Source of the DNA: Gluconacetobacter azotocaptans
GTDB lineage: Bacteria > Pseudomonadota > Alphaproteobacteria > Acetobacterales > Acetobacteraceae
Assembly: GCF_014174355.1 (NCBI RefSeq)
Contig: NZ_JABEQF010000008.1
Span: 1-64,000 of the forward strand
Reading direction: 5' to 3'
DNA length: 64,000 nucleotides
The notes under the pieces were generated by a model that saw only the letters and a list, made by a program, of their open reading frames with translations, was not told where the DNA came from and made no database searches. This document shows positions 1-8,456 of the stretch, piece after piece (position 1 is the stretch's first letter; every line of letters starts with the position of its first letter). A program made the translations under genes and the position numbers.

Positions 1-532
1 CATCCAGGATCGCGCGCGTCAGGCCCTGCGTCCGTTCGACCGGCTGGTACGGGTCGGTATTGGTCCCCAGCGCGATGGGGCGGGGCTGGTAGGACGGACG
101 CCGCAATTCCTGTTCCAGCAGCTTCGCCGCGTCGGGCTTGCAGGTCAGGCGGGTCTCGAAATCCAGCCCGGGAGACAGGCCGATCCACGCATGGGTGGGC
201 CGGGCGTAGCAATAGATGCACCCGTGTTCGCACCCCCGATAGGCGTTGATCGAGCGGTCGAACCCGACATCGGGGCTGGTGTTGCGCGTGATGATGGTCC
301 GCGCGGCTTCGAACGCCAGTTCGGTGCGTGTTTCCGCCGGATCCTGCCCCAGTGTGTCCCACCCGTCGTCGAAGGGCGAGGGCGCATGCGCGGCATGGCG
401 GTCGGGCGGCGAGATCGTCGCCCCGCGACCGTGCACGATGCCGGCGACCGTCGTCGATCCGTCGCGCAGGGTCCGCGATGCCAGGCGCGTGGGCTGTCCC
501 CGGCCGATCCGGATAGGGGGCTGGTCTGTCAT
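1..532 (-). CDS. PA0069-family radical SAM protein, C-terminus cut by window edge
   Basis: The minus-strand frame opens at an ATG at 530-532 and runs off the left edge, so about 177 N-terminal residues are visible. Around residues 75-85 it carries the CX3CX2C motif (GCEHGCIYCYA) that binds the [4Fe-4S] cluster of radical SAM enzymes. The following GTNTDPYQPVER segment is typical of the PA0069/Rv2578c-like family. These proteins are predicted to cleave S-adenosylmethionine, but their substrate is unknown. The gene reads away from the Gfo/Idh/MocA gene at 719. Family assignment is firm; the biological reaction cannot be stated. Confidence 0.85.
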   Translation of the reverse strand, partial: MTDQPPIRIGRGQPTRLASRTLRDGSTTVAGIVHGRGATISPPDRHAAHAPSPFDDGWDTLGQDPAETRTELAFEAARTIITRNTSPDVGFDRSINAYRGCEHGCIYCYARPTHAWIGLSPGLDFETRLTCKPDAAKLLEQELRRPSYQPRPIALGTNTDPYQPVERTQGLTRAILD

Positions 533-718
533 GCTGCGTTCCGGCTGAAGAGGGGGCAATGGGCGGAATGGTTCCAGAAGCGGCCCCGAAAAACAAGAAC
601 AAATTAGGAACGTATCCGGCGGAGCGGGGCGCGGTCCCGTTTGGGTTCCGGCGGGGCCTCTGGTCGTTCCGTCGCGGGTGCTCTAACCCTGCGTCATCGC
701 GGACGCGGAGAGAGGGCG

Positions 719-1753
719 ATGGCAGGGCTTTTCGGTGGCGGAACAGGACGAGGGCCGGCGGCGGGGCCGGATGAGGGACGCCGCTTGCGCGTCGGTGTGA
801 TCGGCGCCGGTCATTTCGGACGGTTTCACGCGCTGAAAATCGCCGGATCGCGGCGGGAAACCCTGGTCGGCATCCATGACCCGGACCACGAGCGGGCGGC
901 TGCGGTGGGGGCCGAGGCCGGCGGTGCGCCGGCTCTGGCGCTGGACGACCTGCTGGCGCGCTGCGACGCCGCGGTGGTGGCGGCCCCGGCGGAACATCAT
1001 TTCGCCCTGGCCGAACGCGCCTTGCTGGCCGGCCGCCATGTTCTGGTGGAAAAGCCGATCGCCTCGACCCTGGCGCAGGCCGATCGCCTGGCGGCGCTGG
1101 CGACGGAAACCGGGCTGGTGCTGCAGGTGGGGCACCTGTTGCGCTATTCGGCGGAACATCGCGCGATCACCGAACGGATCAGCCGGCCGCTGTATATCGA
1201 GGCGACGCGCATCGCGCCGTTCAAGGCGCGCGGCACCGACGTGTCGGTCATCCTGGACCTGATGATCCACGATCTGGACCTGGTGCTGGCGATCGTCGAT
1301 AGCGAGATCGAGGATGTCGATGCGCTGGGTGCGGCGGTCAGCTCGCAGCACGAGGACATCGCCAATGCCCGGGTGCGCTTCGCCAACGGCTGCGTCGCCA
1401 CCATCACCGCCAGCCGGATCTCGCTGAAGACCGAGCGCCGGATGCGGCTGTTTTCCGAGGAAGGCTACCTGTCGGCCGATTTCGTCAAACGCGAACTGAC
1501 CATGATCGGCCGCGACAAGGGCCTGCCGTTGCCCGGCACCGGCGGGTTCCGGCGCGAGGCCGTGACGTGGACCGACCACGATACCCTGATGGCCGAGCAT
1601 GAAGCCTTCGCCGCTGCCTGCCTGGACGGCGCGCCGGTGCTGGTCGATGCCCAGGCGGGCCGCCGCGCGCTGGCGGCGGCGCTGGCGGTCACGGGCGGCA
1701 TCGCGGCCGCGCGCGCGCGTATGGAGCAATCGGGTCTGGTTCACCGATCCTGA
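719..1753 (+). CDS. Gfo/Idh/MocA family NAD(P)-dependent oxidoreductase
   Basis: The 344-residue protein starts at ATG 719, chosen over the frame opening at 641 because a purine-rich GGAGAGAGGG lies just upstream and the Rossmann fold then begins near residue 23. The dinucleotide-binding motif GVIGAGHFGRFH is followed by the family's EKP motif (VEKPIASTLAQA) near residue 105 and a DLMIHDLDL stretch in the catalytic half. Family members oxidise or reduce sugars and related polyols. The stretch RGTDVSVILDLMIHDLDL resembles UDP-GlcNAc 3-dehydrogenase (GnnA)-like members linked to lipid A genes, but no lpx gene lies nearby here, so the substrate remains open. Confidence 0.85.
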   Translation: MAGLFGGGTGRGPAAGPDEGRRLRVGVIGAGHFGRFHALKIAGSRRETLVGIHDPDHERAAAVGAEAGGAPALALDDLLARCDAAVVAAPAEHHFALAERALLAGRHVLVEKPIASTLAQADRLAALATETGLVLQVGHLLRYSAEHRAITERISRPLYIEATRIAPFKARGTDVSVILDLMIHDLDLVLAIVDSEIEDVDALGAAVSSQHEDIANARVRFANGCVATITASRISLKTERRMRLFSEEGYLSADFVKRELTMIGRDKGLPLPGTGGFRREAVTWTDHDTLMAEHEAFAAACLDGAPVLVDAQAGRRALAAALAVTGGIAAARARMEQSGLVHRS

Positions 1754-1773
1754 GTCATGCCGTGAGACCTTCG

Positions 1774-1884
1774 GCGGGGCACTGCCCCGCACCCCGCCAA
1801 AGGCAATCGCCTTTGGAAACCAGTCATTTCAAATGAATCGGGGTCCAGGGCCTCAGGCCCTGGTGGGTTTGGGCAAAGCCCAAA
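1774..1884. repeat. Cluster of five adjacent hairpins between convergent genes
   Basis: Five back-to-back palindromes fill the gap between the converging oxidoreductase and carbinolamine dehydratase genes. They are GCGGGGC/GCCCCGC (1774-1790), CCAAAGGC/GCCTTTGG (1797-1816), TCATTT/AAATGA (1824-1836), CCAGGGCCT/AGGCCCTGG (1845-1863) and TTTGGGC/GCCCAAA (1868-1884). Loops are 1 to 4 nt. The last hairpin is flanked by A and T runs and could terminate transcription in either direction. From memory, hairpin blocks of this general look are common between genes in acetic acid bacteria; I have not verified that. Function is inferred as termination or an intergenic repeat. Confidence 0.7.
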
Positions 1885-1896
1885 AATAACGATCCC

Positions 1897-2244
1897 TTAG
1901 TGGGGCAGTGTCTCGATCCGCGCCGCCATGATGAAGTCGTTGCGATGCAGCCCGCCGATGGAATGGGTTTGCAACGCAAGGCGGACATAGCCCCAGCCGA
2001 ACGAGATGTCGGGATGATGATCGGCGGCCTCGGCCAGGGCTGCGATGCGCTCGACCAGGGCATAGGCCGAGGCGAAATCGGGCAGTACGAAATCCCGTAG
2101 CAGCGTGGTGCCGTCGGGGGACAGCGTCCAGTTGGGGGCCTGGGGCAGCAGGCTTTCGGCCTCGGCCCGGTCAAGGGCCGGGGTCTTGCGCGGGCAGGGG
2201 GCGATTACTTCCCGCGCCAGGTCGGAGGTAGGGCAGTGCGGCAT
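1897..2244 (-). CDS. phhB: 4a-hydroxytetrahydrobiopterin dehydratase (pterin carbinolamine dehydratase)
   Basis: The 115-residue protein has the usual length for the PCD/DCoH family, which dehydrates the 4a-carbinolamine pterin made by aromatic amino acid hydroxylases so that the cofactor can be recycled. The signature is clear: ADHHPDISFGWGYVRL followed by QTHSIGGLHRNDF, giving the paired histidines, the aromatic residue and the terminal His/Asp of the active site. I chose the ATG at 2244 because upstream in-frame residues have no family character. No phenylalanine hydroxylase gene is in the window. The symbol assumes the canonical bacterial role. Confidence 0.9.
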   Translation of the reverse strand: MPHCPTSDLAREVIAPCPRKTPALDRAEAESLLPQAPNWTLSPDGTTLLRDFVLPDFASAYALVERIAALAEAADHHPDISFGWGYVRLALQTHSIGGLHRNDFIMAARIETLPH

Positions 2245-2285
2245 CGTTTTTCCCCTTTTCCGCCGCGCCCCTGGCCCCGGCTCTG

Positions 2286-4088
2286 CTAGGGGGCTTCCAG
2301 CGTCTCGCGCAGCATTTCCAGTTCCAGCCACCGTTCCTCGGCGGCCGTCAGTTCGGCCTCGGCACGTTCCAGCTTCCCCGTTGCCGCCGTGAAGGCCCCC
2401 GGGTCGCGGGCATAGAGGCCGCCATCCGACAGGATCGTGCGCAGGCGGCCGATTTCCGTCTCCAGCGCCGCGATCTCGCCGGGAAGGCGATCCAGCGCGT
2501 GCCGGTCCTTGTAGGACAGTTTCCGTGCGGGGCCTTTTTCCGGCCGTTTCTGCGCGGCCGGGGCATCCGTGCCGGCGCGCCGCTCCCGGCCGGCCGGGGC
2601 GTCGCCGCGCTGGGCCAGCATGTCGCTATAGCCGCCGGCATATTCAACCCATCGCCCGCCCCCTTCGGCCGTCAGCACAGAGGTGGCGACCCGGTCTAGG
2701 AAGTCACGGTCGTGGCTGACCAGCAGGACGGTCCCGGAATAGGCGTCCAGCATCTCCTGCAACAGGTCCAGCGTTTCAAGGTCCAGATCGTTCGTCGGTT
2801 CATCCAGGACCAGAAGGTTGGAGGGGCGGGCCATCGCGCAGGCCAGCATCAGCCGTCCGCGCTCGCCGCCCGACAGGACGCCGACGGGGGTGCGCGCCTG
2901 TTCCGGCCGGAACAGGAAATCCTTCATGTAACCGATGACGTGGCGCTTCTCGCTGCCGACCAGCACCATGTCGCCCCCGCCGCCGGTCAGGGTATCGGCA
3001 AGGGTGCGGGTGGGGTCCAGCGCGCGGCGCTGCTGGTCCAGCGTGACGGTGGACAGGGCGCTGCCGATGCGGATGTCGCCGGAATCCGGGCGGTCCTGGC
3101 CTGTCAGAAGCCGCAGAAGGGTGCTCTTGCCCGCGCCGTTGGCGCCGACGATGCCCAGGCGGTCGCCGCGCAGCACGCGCAAATCCAGCCGGTCGACGAC
3201 GACATGCGGGCCGTAGGCCTTGCTGGCCTGTTCGGCGACCGCCACCAGCTTGCCGGACAGGTCGCCCTCGCTGGCCTCGATCTTCAGGCCGGTCGGGGTG
3301 CGAACGGCCTCGCGACGGGCCTGGCGCATGGCGGCGAGTTCGCCCACGCGGCGCACGTTGCGCTTGCGCCGGGCGGTCACGCCATAGCGCATCCAGTCTT
3401 CCTCGCGCGCGATCTGGCGATCCAGCTTGTGGGCGTCGCGGACCTCCTGCTCCAGAACCTCCTCGCGCCAGGATTCGAAGCGGGCGAAGCCCTGGTCCAG
3501 CCGGCGGGTGACGCCGCGATCCAGCCAGACGACGGCGCGCGACAGCGTTTCCAGCAGGCGGCGGTCATGGCTGATGATGACCATCGCCGAGGACAGCGAC
3601 AGCAGTTCGCGTTCCAGCCATTCGATGGTGGGCATGTCCAGATGGTTGGTCGGCTCGTCCAGCAGCAGCAGGTCGGGTTCCGGCGCCAGGGCCCGGGCCA
3701 GCGCGCAGCGCCGGGCTTCGCCGCCCGACAGGGTGGCGGGGTCCTCGGCCCCCGTCATGCCCAGTTCACCCAGCAGCAGGGCGGCGCGATGTTCGGGGTC
3801 GCCCGGCCCCATGCCCGCGCGGACATAGTCCAGCGTAGTCGCGAAGCCCGACAGGTCGGGTTCCTGCGGCAGGTAGCGCACCGATGTGCCGGGTTGCAGG
3901 AAGCGCGTGCCGTCGTCGGGCAGCAGCTCGCCCGCGGCGATCCGCAGCAGCGTCGATTTGCCGCTGCCGTTGCGGCCGACCAGACAGAGTCGTTCGCCGG
4001 CCGAGACGCCGAATCCGGCGCCGTCCAGCAGGGGCGAACCGCCCAGCGTCAGCGTGATGTCCTGAAGCAGGAGAAGAGGAGGCGACAT
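2286..4088 (-). CDS. uup: ABC-F family ATP-binding protein, Uup-like
   Basis: The 600-residue protein has two ABC ATPase domains in tandem and no membrane segments. Domain 1 has Walker A GRNGSGKST, signature LSGGEARR and LLLDEPTNHLD. Domain 2 has GANGAGKST, LSGGERGR and LVLDEPTNDLD. The linker between them is charged and Arg-rich. The C-terminus (about 510-600) is a predicted coiled coil rich in Glu, Leu and Arg, typical of Uup rather than EttA. ABC-F proteins act on ribosomes, and Uup also affects precise excision and replication-associated DNA structures. The ATG at 4088 gives MSPPLLLL directly before the first ATPase strand. It lies 82 nt downstream of phyR on the same strand. Confidence 0.88.
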   Translation of the reverse strand: MSPPLLLLQDITLTLGGSPLLDGAGFGVSAGERLCLVGRNGSGKSTLLRIAAGELLPDDGTRFLQPGTSVRYLPQEPDLSGFATTLDYVRAGMGPGDPEHRAALLLGELGMTGAEDPATLSGGEARRCALARALAPEPDLLLLDEPTNHLDMPTIEWLERELLSLSSAMVIISHDRRLLETLSRAVVWLDRGVTRRLDQGFARFESWREEVLEQEVRDAHKLDRQIAREEDWMRYGVTARRKRNVRRVGELAAMRQARREAVRTPTGLKIEASEGDLSGKLVAVAEQASKAYGPHVVVDRLDLRVLRGDRLGIVGANGAGKSTLLRLLTGQDRPDSGDIRIGSALSTVTLDQQRRALDPTRTLADTLTGGGGDMVLVGSEKRHVIGYMKDFLFRPEQARTPVGVLSGGERGRLMLACAMARPSNLLVLDEPTNDLDLETLDLLQEMLDAYSGTVLLVSHDRDFLDRVATSVLTAEGGGRWVEYAGGYSDMLAQRGDAPAGRERRAGTDAPAAQKRPEKGPARKLSYKDRHALDRLPGEIAALETEIGRLRTILSDGGLYARDPGAFTAATGKLERAEAELTAAEERWLELEMLRETLEAP

Positions 4089-4170
4089 GGTCCGGTTTCT
4101 CGCCCAGCCGCAGGCCCAGCGCAAGGAAGATCCGCCGTGCCGGACGAGCGGGCGTCCGCCTCTCGATTCG

Positions 4171-4929
4171 CTATCCGATCCGCGGCCCGCCGGTGACGGC
4201 CTGATAGGTCGCGATGGCCAGGGTCATAGGCTCGAACGGCTTCGTGATGACGAAGGCGGGTTCGACCGTCTCGCCGGTCAGCAGCCGTTCGGGATAGGCG
4301 GTGACGAAGATGACGGGGGTGTCGTGGTGACGCAGGATGCTGGCCACCGCCCGCATGCCGTCGCCGCCGGCGCCCAGATTGATGTCGGCCAGGATCAGGC
4401 CGGGGCGGGTCCGGGTGGCCAGGGCCACGGCATCGGCCTCGGTCGCCGCGACACCGGCAACCTGATGGCCGCAACGACGGACCAGATCCTCGATATCCAT
4501 GGCGATGATCGGCTCGTCCTCGATGATGAGGATGTTGGTCTCGGCCACCGTGCGCAGGCTGGCGTGGGCCCGGGACAGGATATCGGTGGCCTGCCGCGGG
4601 TCGATATCAAGGGTGCGGGCCGCGTCGGCGAGCGGCACTTCCTCAAGCGACGTCAGCAGCAGCAGCTTGCGTTCGGTCGCGCCCATGCTGCCGCCCCGGT
4701 CGGTCGGGGCGGCAGCCTCGGCCGGCATGGCGGTGGCGTCGAAATGGCGGGAAATCCAGCGGTACAGGCTCAGTCGGGCCGGCAAGGCCCCGGTGTCCAC
4801 CACCGCCAGTTCACGAAGGCTTTCGGCGACCAGCAGGTCGCCGCGGGATTGGCTGCCGGTCAGGGCGCGCGCATATCGCCTGGCATAGGGAAGGGCACGG
4901 ATCAGATCCTGCCGCCGCGAGAAAGGCAT
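4171..4929 (-). CDS. phyR: General stress response regulator PhyR (sigma-like anti-anti-sigma factor)
   Basis: The 252-residue protein has the PhyR architecture: a sigma-factor-like domain (about 1-125) fused to a C-terminal receiver domain (about 132-250). Receiver residues are visible: acidic pair E137/D138, phosphoacceptor D182 in ADINLG, T210 and Y212 in FVTAYPERL, and K230 in ITKPF. In the known alphaproteobacterial mechanism, phosphorylated PhyR binds the anti-sigma factor NepR through its sigma-like domain and releases EcfG. It is divergent from the sigma gene at 5074, with 144 nt between. The module's other parts (two sigma genes, nepR and a kinase) follow on the opposite strand. Confidence 0.95.
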   Translation of the reverse strand: MPFSRRQDLIRALPYARRYARALTGSQSRGDLLVAESLRELAVVDTGALPARLSLYRWISRHFDATAMPAEAAAPTDRGGSMGATERKLLLLTSLEEVPLADAARTLDIDPRQATDILSRAHASLRTVAETNILIIEDEPIIAMDIEDLVRRCGHQVAGVAATEADAVALATRTRPGLILADINLGAGGDGMRAVASILRHHDTPVIFVTAYPERLLTGETVEPAFVITKPFEPMTLAIATYQAVTGGPRIG

Positions 4930-5073
4930 CGGGCGTTCAACTCCCAGAGGAATATGTTACGGTCTGGATCATGACAGTGTTGAAGCTGTCCGCAAGGGTG
5001 AAGGGGAAACAAGCTGGCGCCTCCCATCGGTTCGGCAAAGCACCTGACGGTATCGCAACTTCGGCACGAGATC

Positions 5074-5565
5074 ATGTCTCTTTTGCCGGACCTGCGGGGT
5101 TTCGCCCGTTTTCTGACCCGCGATGCCTCGTCATCGGACGACCTTGTGCAGGAAACCGTCATGCGGGCGCTGGGCGCGCTGGACCAGTTCCAGGGCGATA
5201 CGAACCTGAAGGCGTGGCTGTTCACCATCGAGCGCAATATTTTCTTCGAGCAGAAACGGCGGAGGAAGCGCGAACATGAAATCATGACCGATTACGCCGC
5301 CCAGTCGTACAGCCAGACCGAAAGCCGGCCCGCCAGTTCCGGTGACGACGTGCGGGATCTCGAAAGTGTGTTCTGGCTTCTGTCCCCGTTGCTGCGCGAG
5401 GCCCTGATCCTGGTTGGCGCGCAGGAGATGACGCATGAGGAAGCCGCCGTGATCTGCGGCGTGCCGGTGGGCACGATGAAGGCGCGGGTGTCGCGGGCGC
5501 GTGTCCGCCTGGCCGAACTGGTCGCCCATGCGCGGGGTGACGATGTGCCGGCGGACGGCGACTGA
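5074..5565 (+). CDS. EcfG-like RNA polymerase sigma factor, first copy
   Basis: The 163-residue protein has a sigma region 2 (LVQETVMRALGALDQF, then NLKAWLFTIERNIFF) and a region 4 helix-turn-helix (THEEAAVICGVPVGTMKARVSR). This is the EcfG/ECF15 style that partners with PhyR and NepR. ATG 5074 is the first ATG after an in-frame stop at 4999-5001. The upstream in-frame residues VSQLRHEI also look like normal sigma N-terminal sequence, so a non-ATG start slightly upstream is possible. It is divergent from phyR and followed 124 nt later by a second EcfG-like gene. Which of the two is the main general stress sigma factor cannot be decided from sequence alone. Confidence 0.88.
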   Translation: MSLLPDLRGFARFLTRDASSSDDLVQETVMRALGALDQFQGDTNLKAWLFTIERNIFFEQKRRRKREHEIMTDYAAQSYSQTESRPASSGDDVRDLESVFWLLSPLLREALILVGAQEMTHEEAAVICGVPVGTMKARVSRARVRLAELVAHARGDDVPADGD

Positions 5566-5689
5566 CGGGCGCGCCGTTCTGCAGGGCGCGGACCGGCAAA
5601 ATGCATCACCTCACGCTCTCGTTATATCAACTACGCAACCCTGCCATTCGACCGTTCATTGGTGTCGTGTGATGAGGGAAACAAATACC

Positions 5690-6274
5690 ATGACAAGCAA
5701 CTTCCATGACCAGGTTGTGACCATCCTTCCGCGCCTCCGGGTTCAGGCGCTGGCGCTGACGCGCAACAGAACGATGGCCGAGGATCTGGTGCAGGATGCC
5801 GTGTGCAACGCACTGGCCGCCCAGGACAGTTTTATCCCCGGCACAAATTTTTCGGCCTGGATGCATCGCATCCTGCGCAACCGTTTCATTTCCGACCTGC
5901 GCAAGCGGCGCGAGACGACGGATATCGAGGACGTGCCGGCGGCGGCGCTGGCCACCGCGGCCGCGCACGAGGACCGGCTGGCGCTGAAGGACCTTGCCGA
6001 GGCGTTGGATCGCCTGCCCGAGGATCAGCGCGAAGCCCTGATCATGGTCGTCATCCATGGCATGAGCTATGAGGCGCTGGCCGAAGCAACGGGCTGCGCG
6101 GTCGGAACGGCCAAAAGCCGGGTGTTCCGGGCGCGCCGTCAGTTGGAAGCCTGGATGACCGGCGACAGCCATGCCAATGCCGCCCTGCAGGCGCGGGTCG
6201 CGCGCGTGAAGGGTATTCTGGCCGAACGCGGTATCGCCGCGGGCCCGGGGATGGCCGAACAGCGGCCTTTATGA
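5690..6274 (+). CDS. ecfG: EcfG-like general stress sigma factor, second copy
   Basis: The 194-residue sigma factor has region 2 (LTRNRTMAEDLVQDAVCNAL, then NFSAWMHRILRNRFISDLRK) and region 4 (LPEDQREALIMVVIHGMSY, then GCAVGTAKSRVFRAR), the classic EcfG pattern. I chose ATG 5690 over an in-frame ATG at 5672 because AGGGAA sits 9 nt upstream of it. EcfG directs RNA polymerase to general stress promoters of the GGAAC-N16/17-CGTT type. The gene precedes nepR by 172 nt. Of the two sigma genes here it most resembles textbook EcfG, so I gave it the symbol, but the naming is inferred. Confidence 0.9.
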   Translation: MTSNFHDQVVTILPRLRVQALALTRNRTMAEDLVQDAVCNALAAQDSFIPGTNFSAWMHRILRNRFISDLRKRRETTDIEDVPAAALATAAAHEDRLALKDLAEALDRLPEDQREALIMVVIHGMSYEALAEATGCAVGTAKSRVFRARRQLEAWMTGDSHANAALQARVARVKGILAERGIAAGPGMAEQRPL

Positions 6275-6295
6275 CCGTGCGGCCCCGGTGATTCC

Positions 6296-6321
6296 GGCAA
6301 ATATTTAATTTACATATCGTT
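6296..6321 (+). promoter_or_regulatory. Weak candidate EcfG-type promoter upstream of nepR
   Basis: In the 172-nt gap before nepR, GGCAA (6296-6300) and CGTT (6318-6321) are separated by 17 nt of AT-rich DNA. The general stress consensus is GGAAC-N16/17-CGTT, so the -10 part is exact and the -35 part matches 3 of 5 positions. Autoregulation of nepR-ecfG operons by EcfG is common in alphaproteobacteria. This is a pattern match only. Confidence 0.3.
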
Positions 6322-6446
6322 AAGATAATGGGAGGCGTCGTCTGGACGGGTCCGCGGGAGGGATTTACTATTACTGCCTTAACGCGATGCAACCGGAGCG
6401 CAGGTCCGGGAGTTTGTGGCAGGGTAGTAGTGGACCTCAGGGATCA

Positions 6447-6635
6447 ATGATGACGCCGCCTAAGGATTCTCGTTCCTCAAGGCTGTCGAAAAACAATAAG
6501 AAAAACCGACAAGATGACCCGTTCGAGTTGTGGCTCAAGCGAGGATTGCATCAGCTTTTCGATGAGGTGGCGCGCGAGCCGGTTCCGGAGGAGCTGCTGC
6601 GCCTGATCGAGGACGACCGCAAGACCAGGGAATAA
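6447..6635 (+). CDS. nepR: Anti-sigma factor NepR
   Basis: This small 62-residue protein is recognisable by the NepR core DPFELWLKRGLHQLFDE and PVPEELLRLIED (about 24-55), the two helices that wrap around EcfG or the sigma-like domain of PhyR. The N-terminal 20 residues are basic and presumably disordered, as usual. Two in-frame ATGs occur at 6447 and 6450. The first has an AGGGA ribosome site just upstream, and the long in-frame extension to 6387 lacks family character. The stop codon directly abuts the ATG of the kinase gene, so the two are probably translationally coupled. Confidence 0.92.
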   Translation: MMTPPKDSRSSRLSKNNKKNRQDDPFELWLKRGLHQLFDEVAREPVPEELLRLIEDDRKTRE

Positions 6636-8456
6636 ATGGACCGTCAAACAGGGCACGACCGCCGTCGCGCGTTGCGTGCGGCGTTTTACGCCATGCGTGT
6701 CTGGCGCATGTTCGATACGGTCAGTGCCCGCATGATTGTCATCATCCTGCTGTCGGCCGGCCCGATGGCGATGATTGGTGGGCTGCAGGCCTGGTACAGC
6801 TATCGCCATACGCTCGCGGCGCCGGCGTTTCGCGCCGACATGGCCGTCGGCCGCATCAATCTGGAAATCCGGCATGACGTCGATCATCTCAGCGCCCTGC
6901 TGAACGCGATCAATCTTATGTCGCTGGACGAGCAGGCCATAGGCCGGACCCTGCAACTGGCGCAATCGCTGACCGGGCATTTCTATCCGCAACTGGCGCT
7001 GCTGGATGACCGCGGCAACGTCATCGTCGCGGTCGACAACGGCCATACCCTGTCATCGGGCGGCAACGTGCCGGCCGAAGGGCTGCCCCGCTTCAGTGGC
7101 GACGTGCGCGTCGAGCCGCTCGACCTGTCGGGCCCGGAACGGGACGGCCGTTCCTATGTCCGGATTTCGATCCAGACGGCGATCGCCGACACGGGTGGCA
7201 ATGCGGTGCGGCAGGGCTTTTTGACGGCGATCATGCCCCTGGTCTGGAGCCGCCATCATCTGCAGATCGGCGATCCGCGCCTGGATTTCATGCAGAAGGA
7301 TGGGGCGATCGACGCCTGGATCGTCGGCCGCGATCACAATATCGCCCCGCTCTGCGAGGATTGCTGGGGCATGCGCGTGCCGCCGCCGCAGGTTCTGCAA
7401 TGGATACACACCCTGTCGCCGGACAGCACCACCCACGCGACCATGAGCATGGGCGATGCCTCCTTCGCCTACGGCCCGGTCGAAGGGGGCGTCGGCGCCC
7501 TGACCATGACCCGCCGTAACGTCGCGGAAACCCATGCGCTGGTCATGTTCATCATCTGGCTGTTCGTGATCGTCTCGTTGCTGGGCTGCGGGCTGATCGG
7601 CGTGACCAAGAGCGCGAACCTGCTGCTTATCGCCCCGTTGCGGCGACTGACGACGTCGGTCGCCCAGTGGCAGACCAGCGGGGGCGGATTCGACGCGCAC
7701 TCCACCTGGTCGATGCCGGCCGAGATCCGGCGGCTGGCCAATGCCTTCGCCACGGCCACGCGCACCCTGGCGCGCCACGAGCAACGGCTGGCCCGCGCGT
7801 CGGTGCGCCAGGAACTGCTGCTGAAGGAGATGCATCACAGGGTTAAGAACAACCTGCAAATCGTTGCCTCGCTGTTGAATCTTCAGGCCAACCGCATCCG
7901 CCAGCCCGAAGCGCGCGAGGAATTTACCCAGGCGCGGGACAGGGTGCGGGCGCTGGCCACCCTGCATCGCTACCTCTATGCCGATGGCGAACTGTTCAGC
8001 CTGAACATGGAACATTTCGTCAGCGAACTGTGCGGCCAGATCTTCCAGGCGGTGGGCGAGGGCACCGGTACCCGGATCGCCCTGCAGATCAATGCCGAAC
8101 GGCTGGAGATGGTGCCGGACCAGGCCGTGCCCCTGGCTCTGATCCTGACCGAGGTCGTCAGCAACGCCATCAAATACGCCTTCCCCGAGGGCCGGCACGG
8201 CACGATTTCCGTCGGTCTGGTAAAGGAGGACGGACACATGGCGCGGCTGTGGATCACCGATGACGGGATCGGCCTGTCGGCGGGGCGCCGGCGCGACGCG
8301 GAAGATCGTACCGGCATTGGCCTGCAACTGATCCGGGGGTTTGCGCGCCAGCTTGGCGGGACGCTGGAGATCGTCGAGGATGGCGGGACCCGTTTCGAAA
8401 TGGTCTTCCCCCTGCAGGCACGCGACGATCCGAACGAGAGTCGCCAGACCTCATGA
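6636..8456 (+). CDS. Membrane sensor histidine kinase, HisKA_2 type, of the general stress response
   Basis: The 606-residue kinase has a transmembrane segment near residues 30-55, a large presumably periplasmic sensor region (about 55-295), and a second membrane segment (about 298-325) followed by a HAMP-like stretch. A HisKA_2 dimerisation box KEMHHRVKNNLQ places the phosphoacceptor at H400/H401. The ATPase domain shows N-box EVVSNAIKYAF and G-boxes TDDGIGL and GIGLQLIRGF. Kinases of this class phosphorylate PhyR. Direct adjacency to nepR, with ATG right after its stop, supports that role. The signal sensed is unknown. A GEDC-type cysteine pair (CEDC, near residue 243) in the sensor region may be relevant but is unproven. 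Confidence 0.9.
   Translation: MDRQTGHDRRRALRAAFYAMRVWRMFDTVSARMIVIILLSAGPMAMIGGLQAWYSYRHTLAAPAFRADMAVGRINLEIRHDVDHLSALLNAINLMSLDEQAIGRTLQLAQSLTGHFYPQLALLDDRGNVIVAVDNGHTLSSGGNVPAEGLPRFSGDVRVEPLDLSGPERDGRSYVRISIQTAIADTGGNAVRQGFLTAIMPLVWSRHHLQIGDPRLDFMQKDGAIDAWIVGRDHNIAPLCEDCWGMRVPPPQVLQWIHTLSPDSTTHATMSMGDASFAYGPVEGGVGALTMTRRNVAETHALVMFIIWLFVIVSLLGCGLIGVTKSANLLLIAPLRRLTTSVAQWQTSGGGFDAHSTWSMPAEIRRLANAFATATRTLARHEQRLARASVRQELLLKEMHHRVKNNLQIVASLLNLQANRIRQPEAREEFTQARDRVRALATLHRYLYADGELFSLNMEHFVSELCGQIFQAVGEGTGTRIALQINAERLEMVPDQAVPLALILTEVVSNAIKYAFPEGRHGTISVGLVKEDGHMARLWITDDGIGLSAGRRRDAEDRTGIGLQLIRGFARQLGGTLEIVEDGGTRFEMVFPLQARDDPNESRQTS

Noticed and set aside
2712-4196. 494-residue plus-strand ORF
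   Set aside because: It is antisense to the ABC-F gene and is low-complexity Gln/Ala/Gly/Arg sequence.
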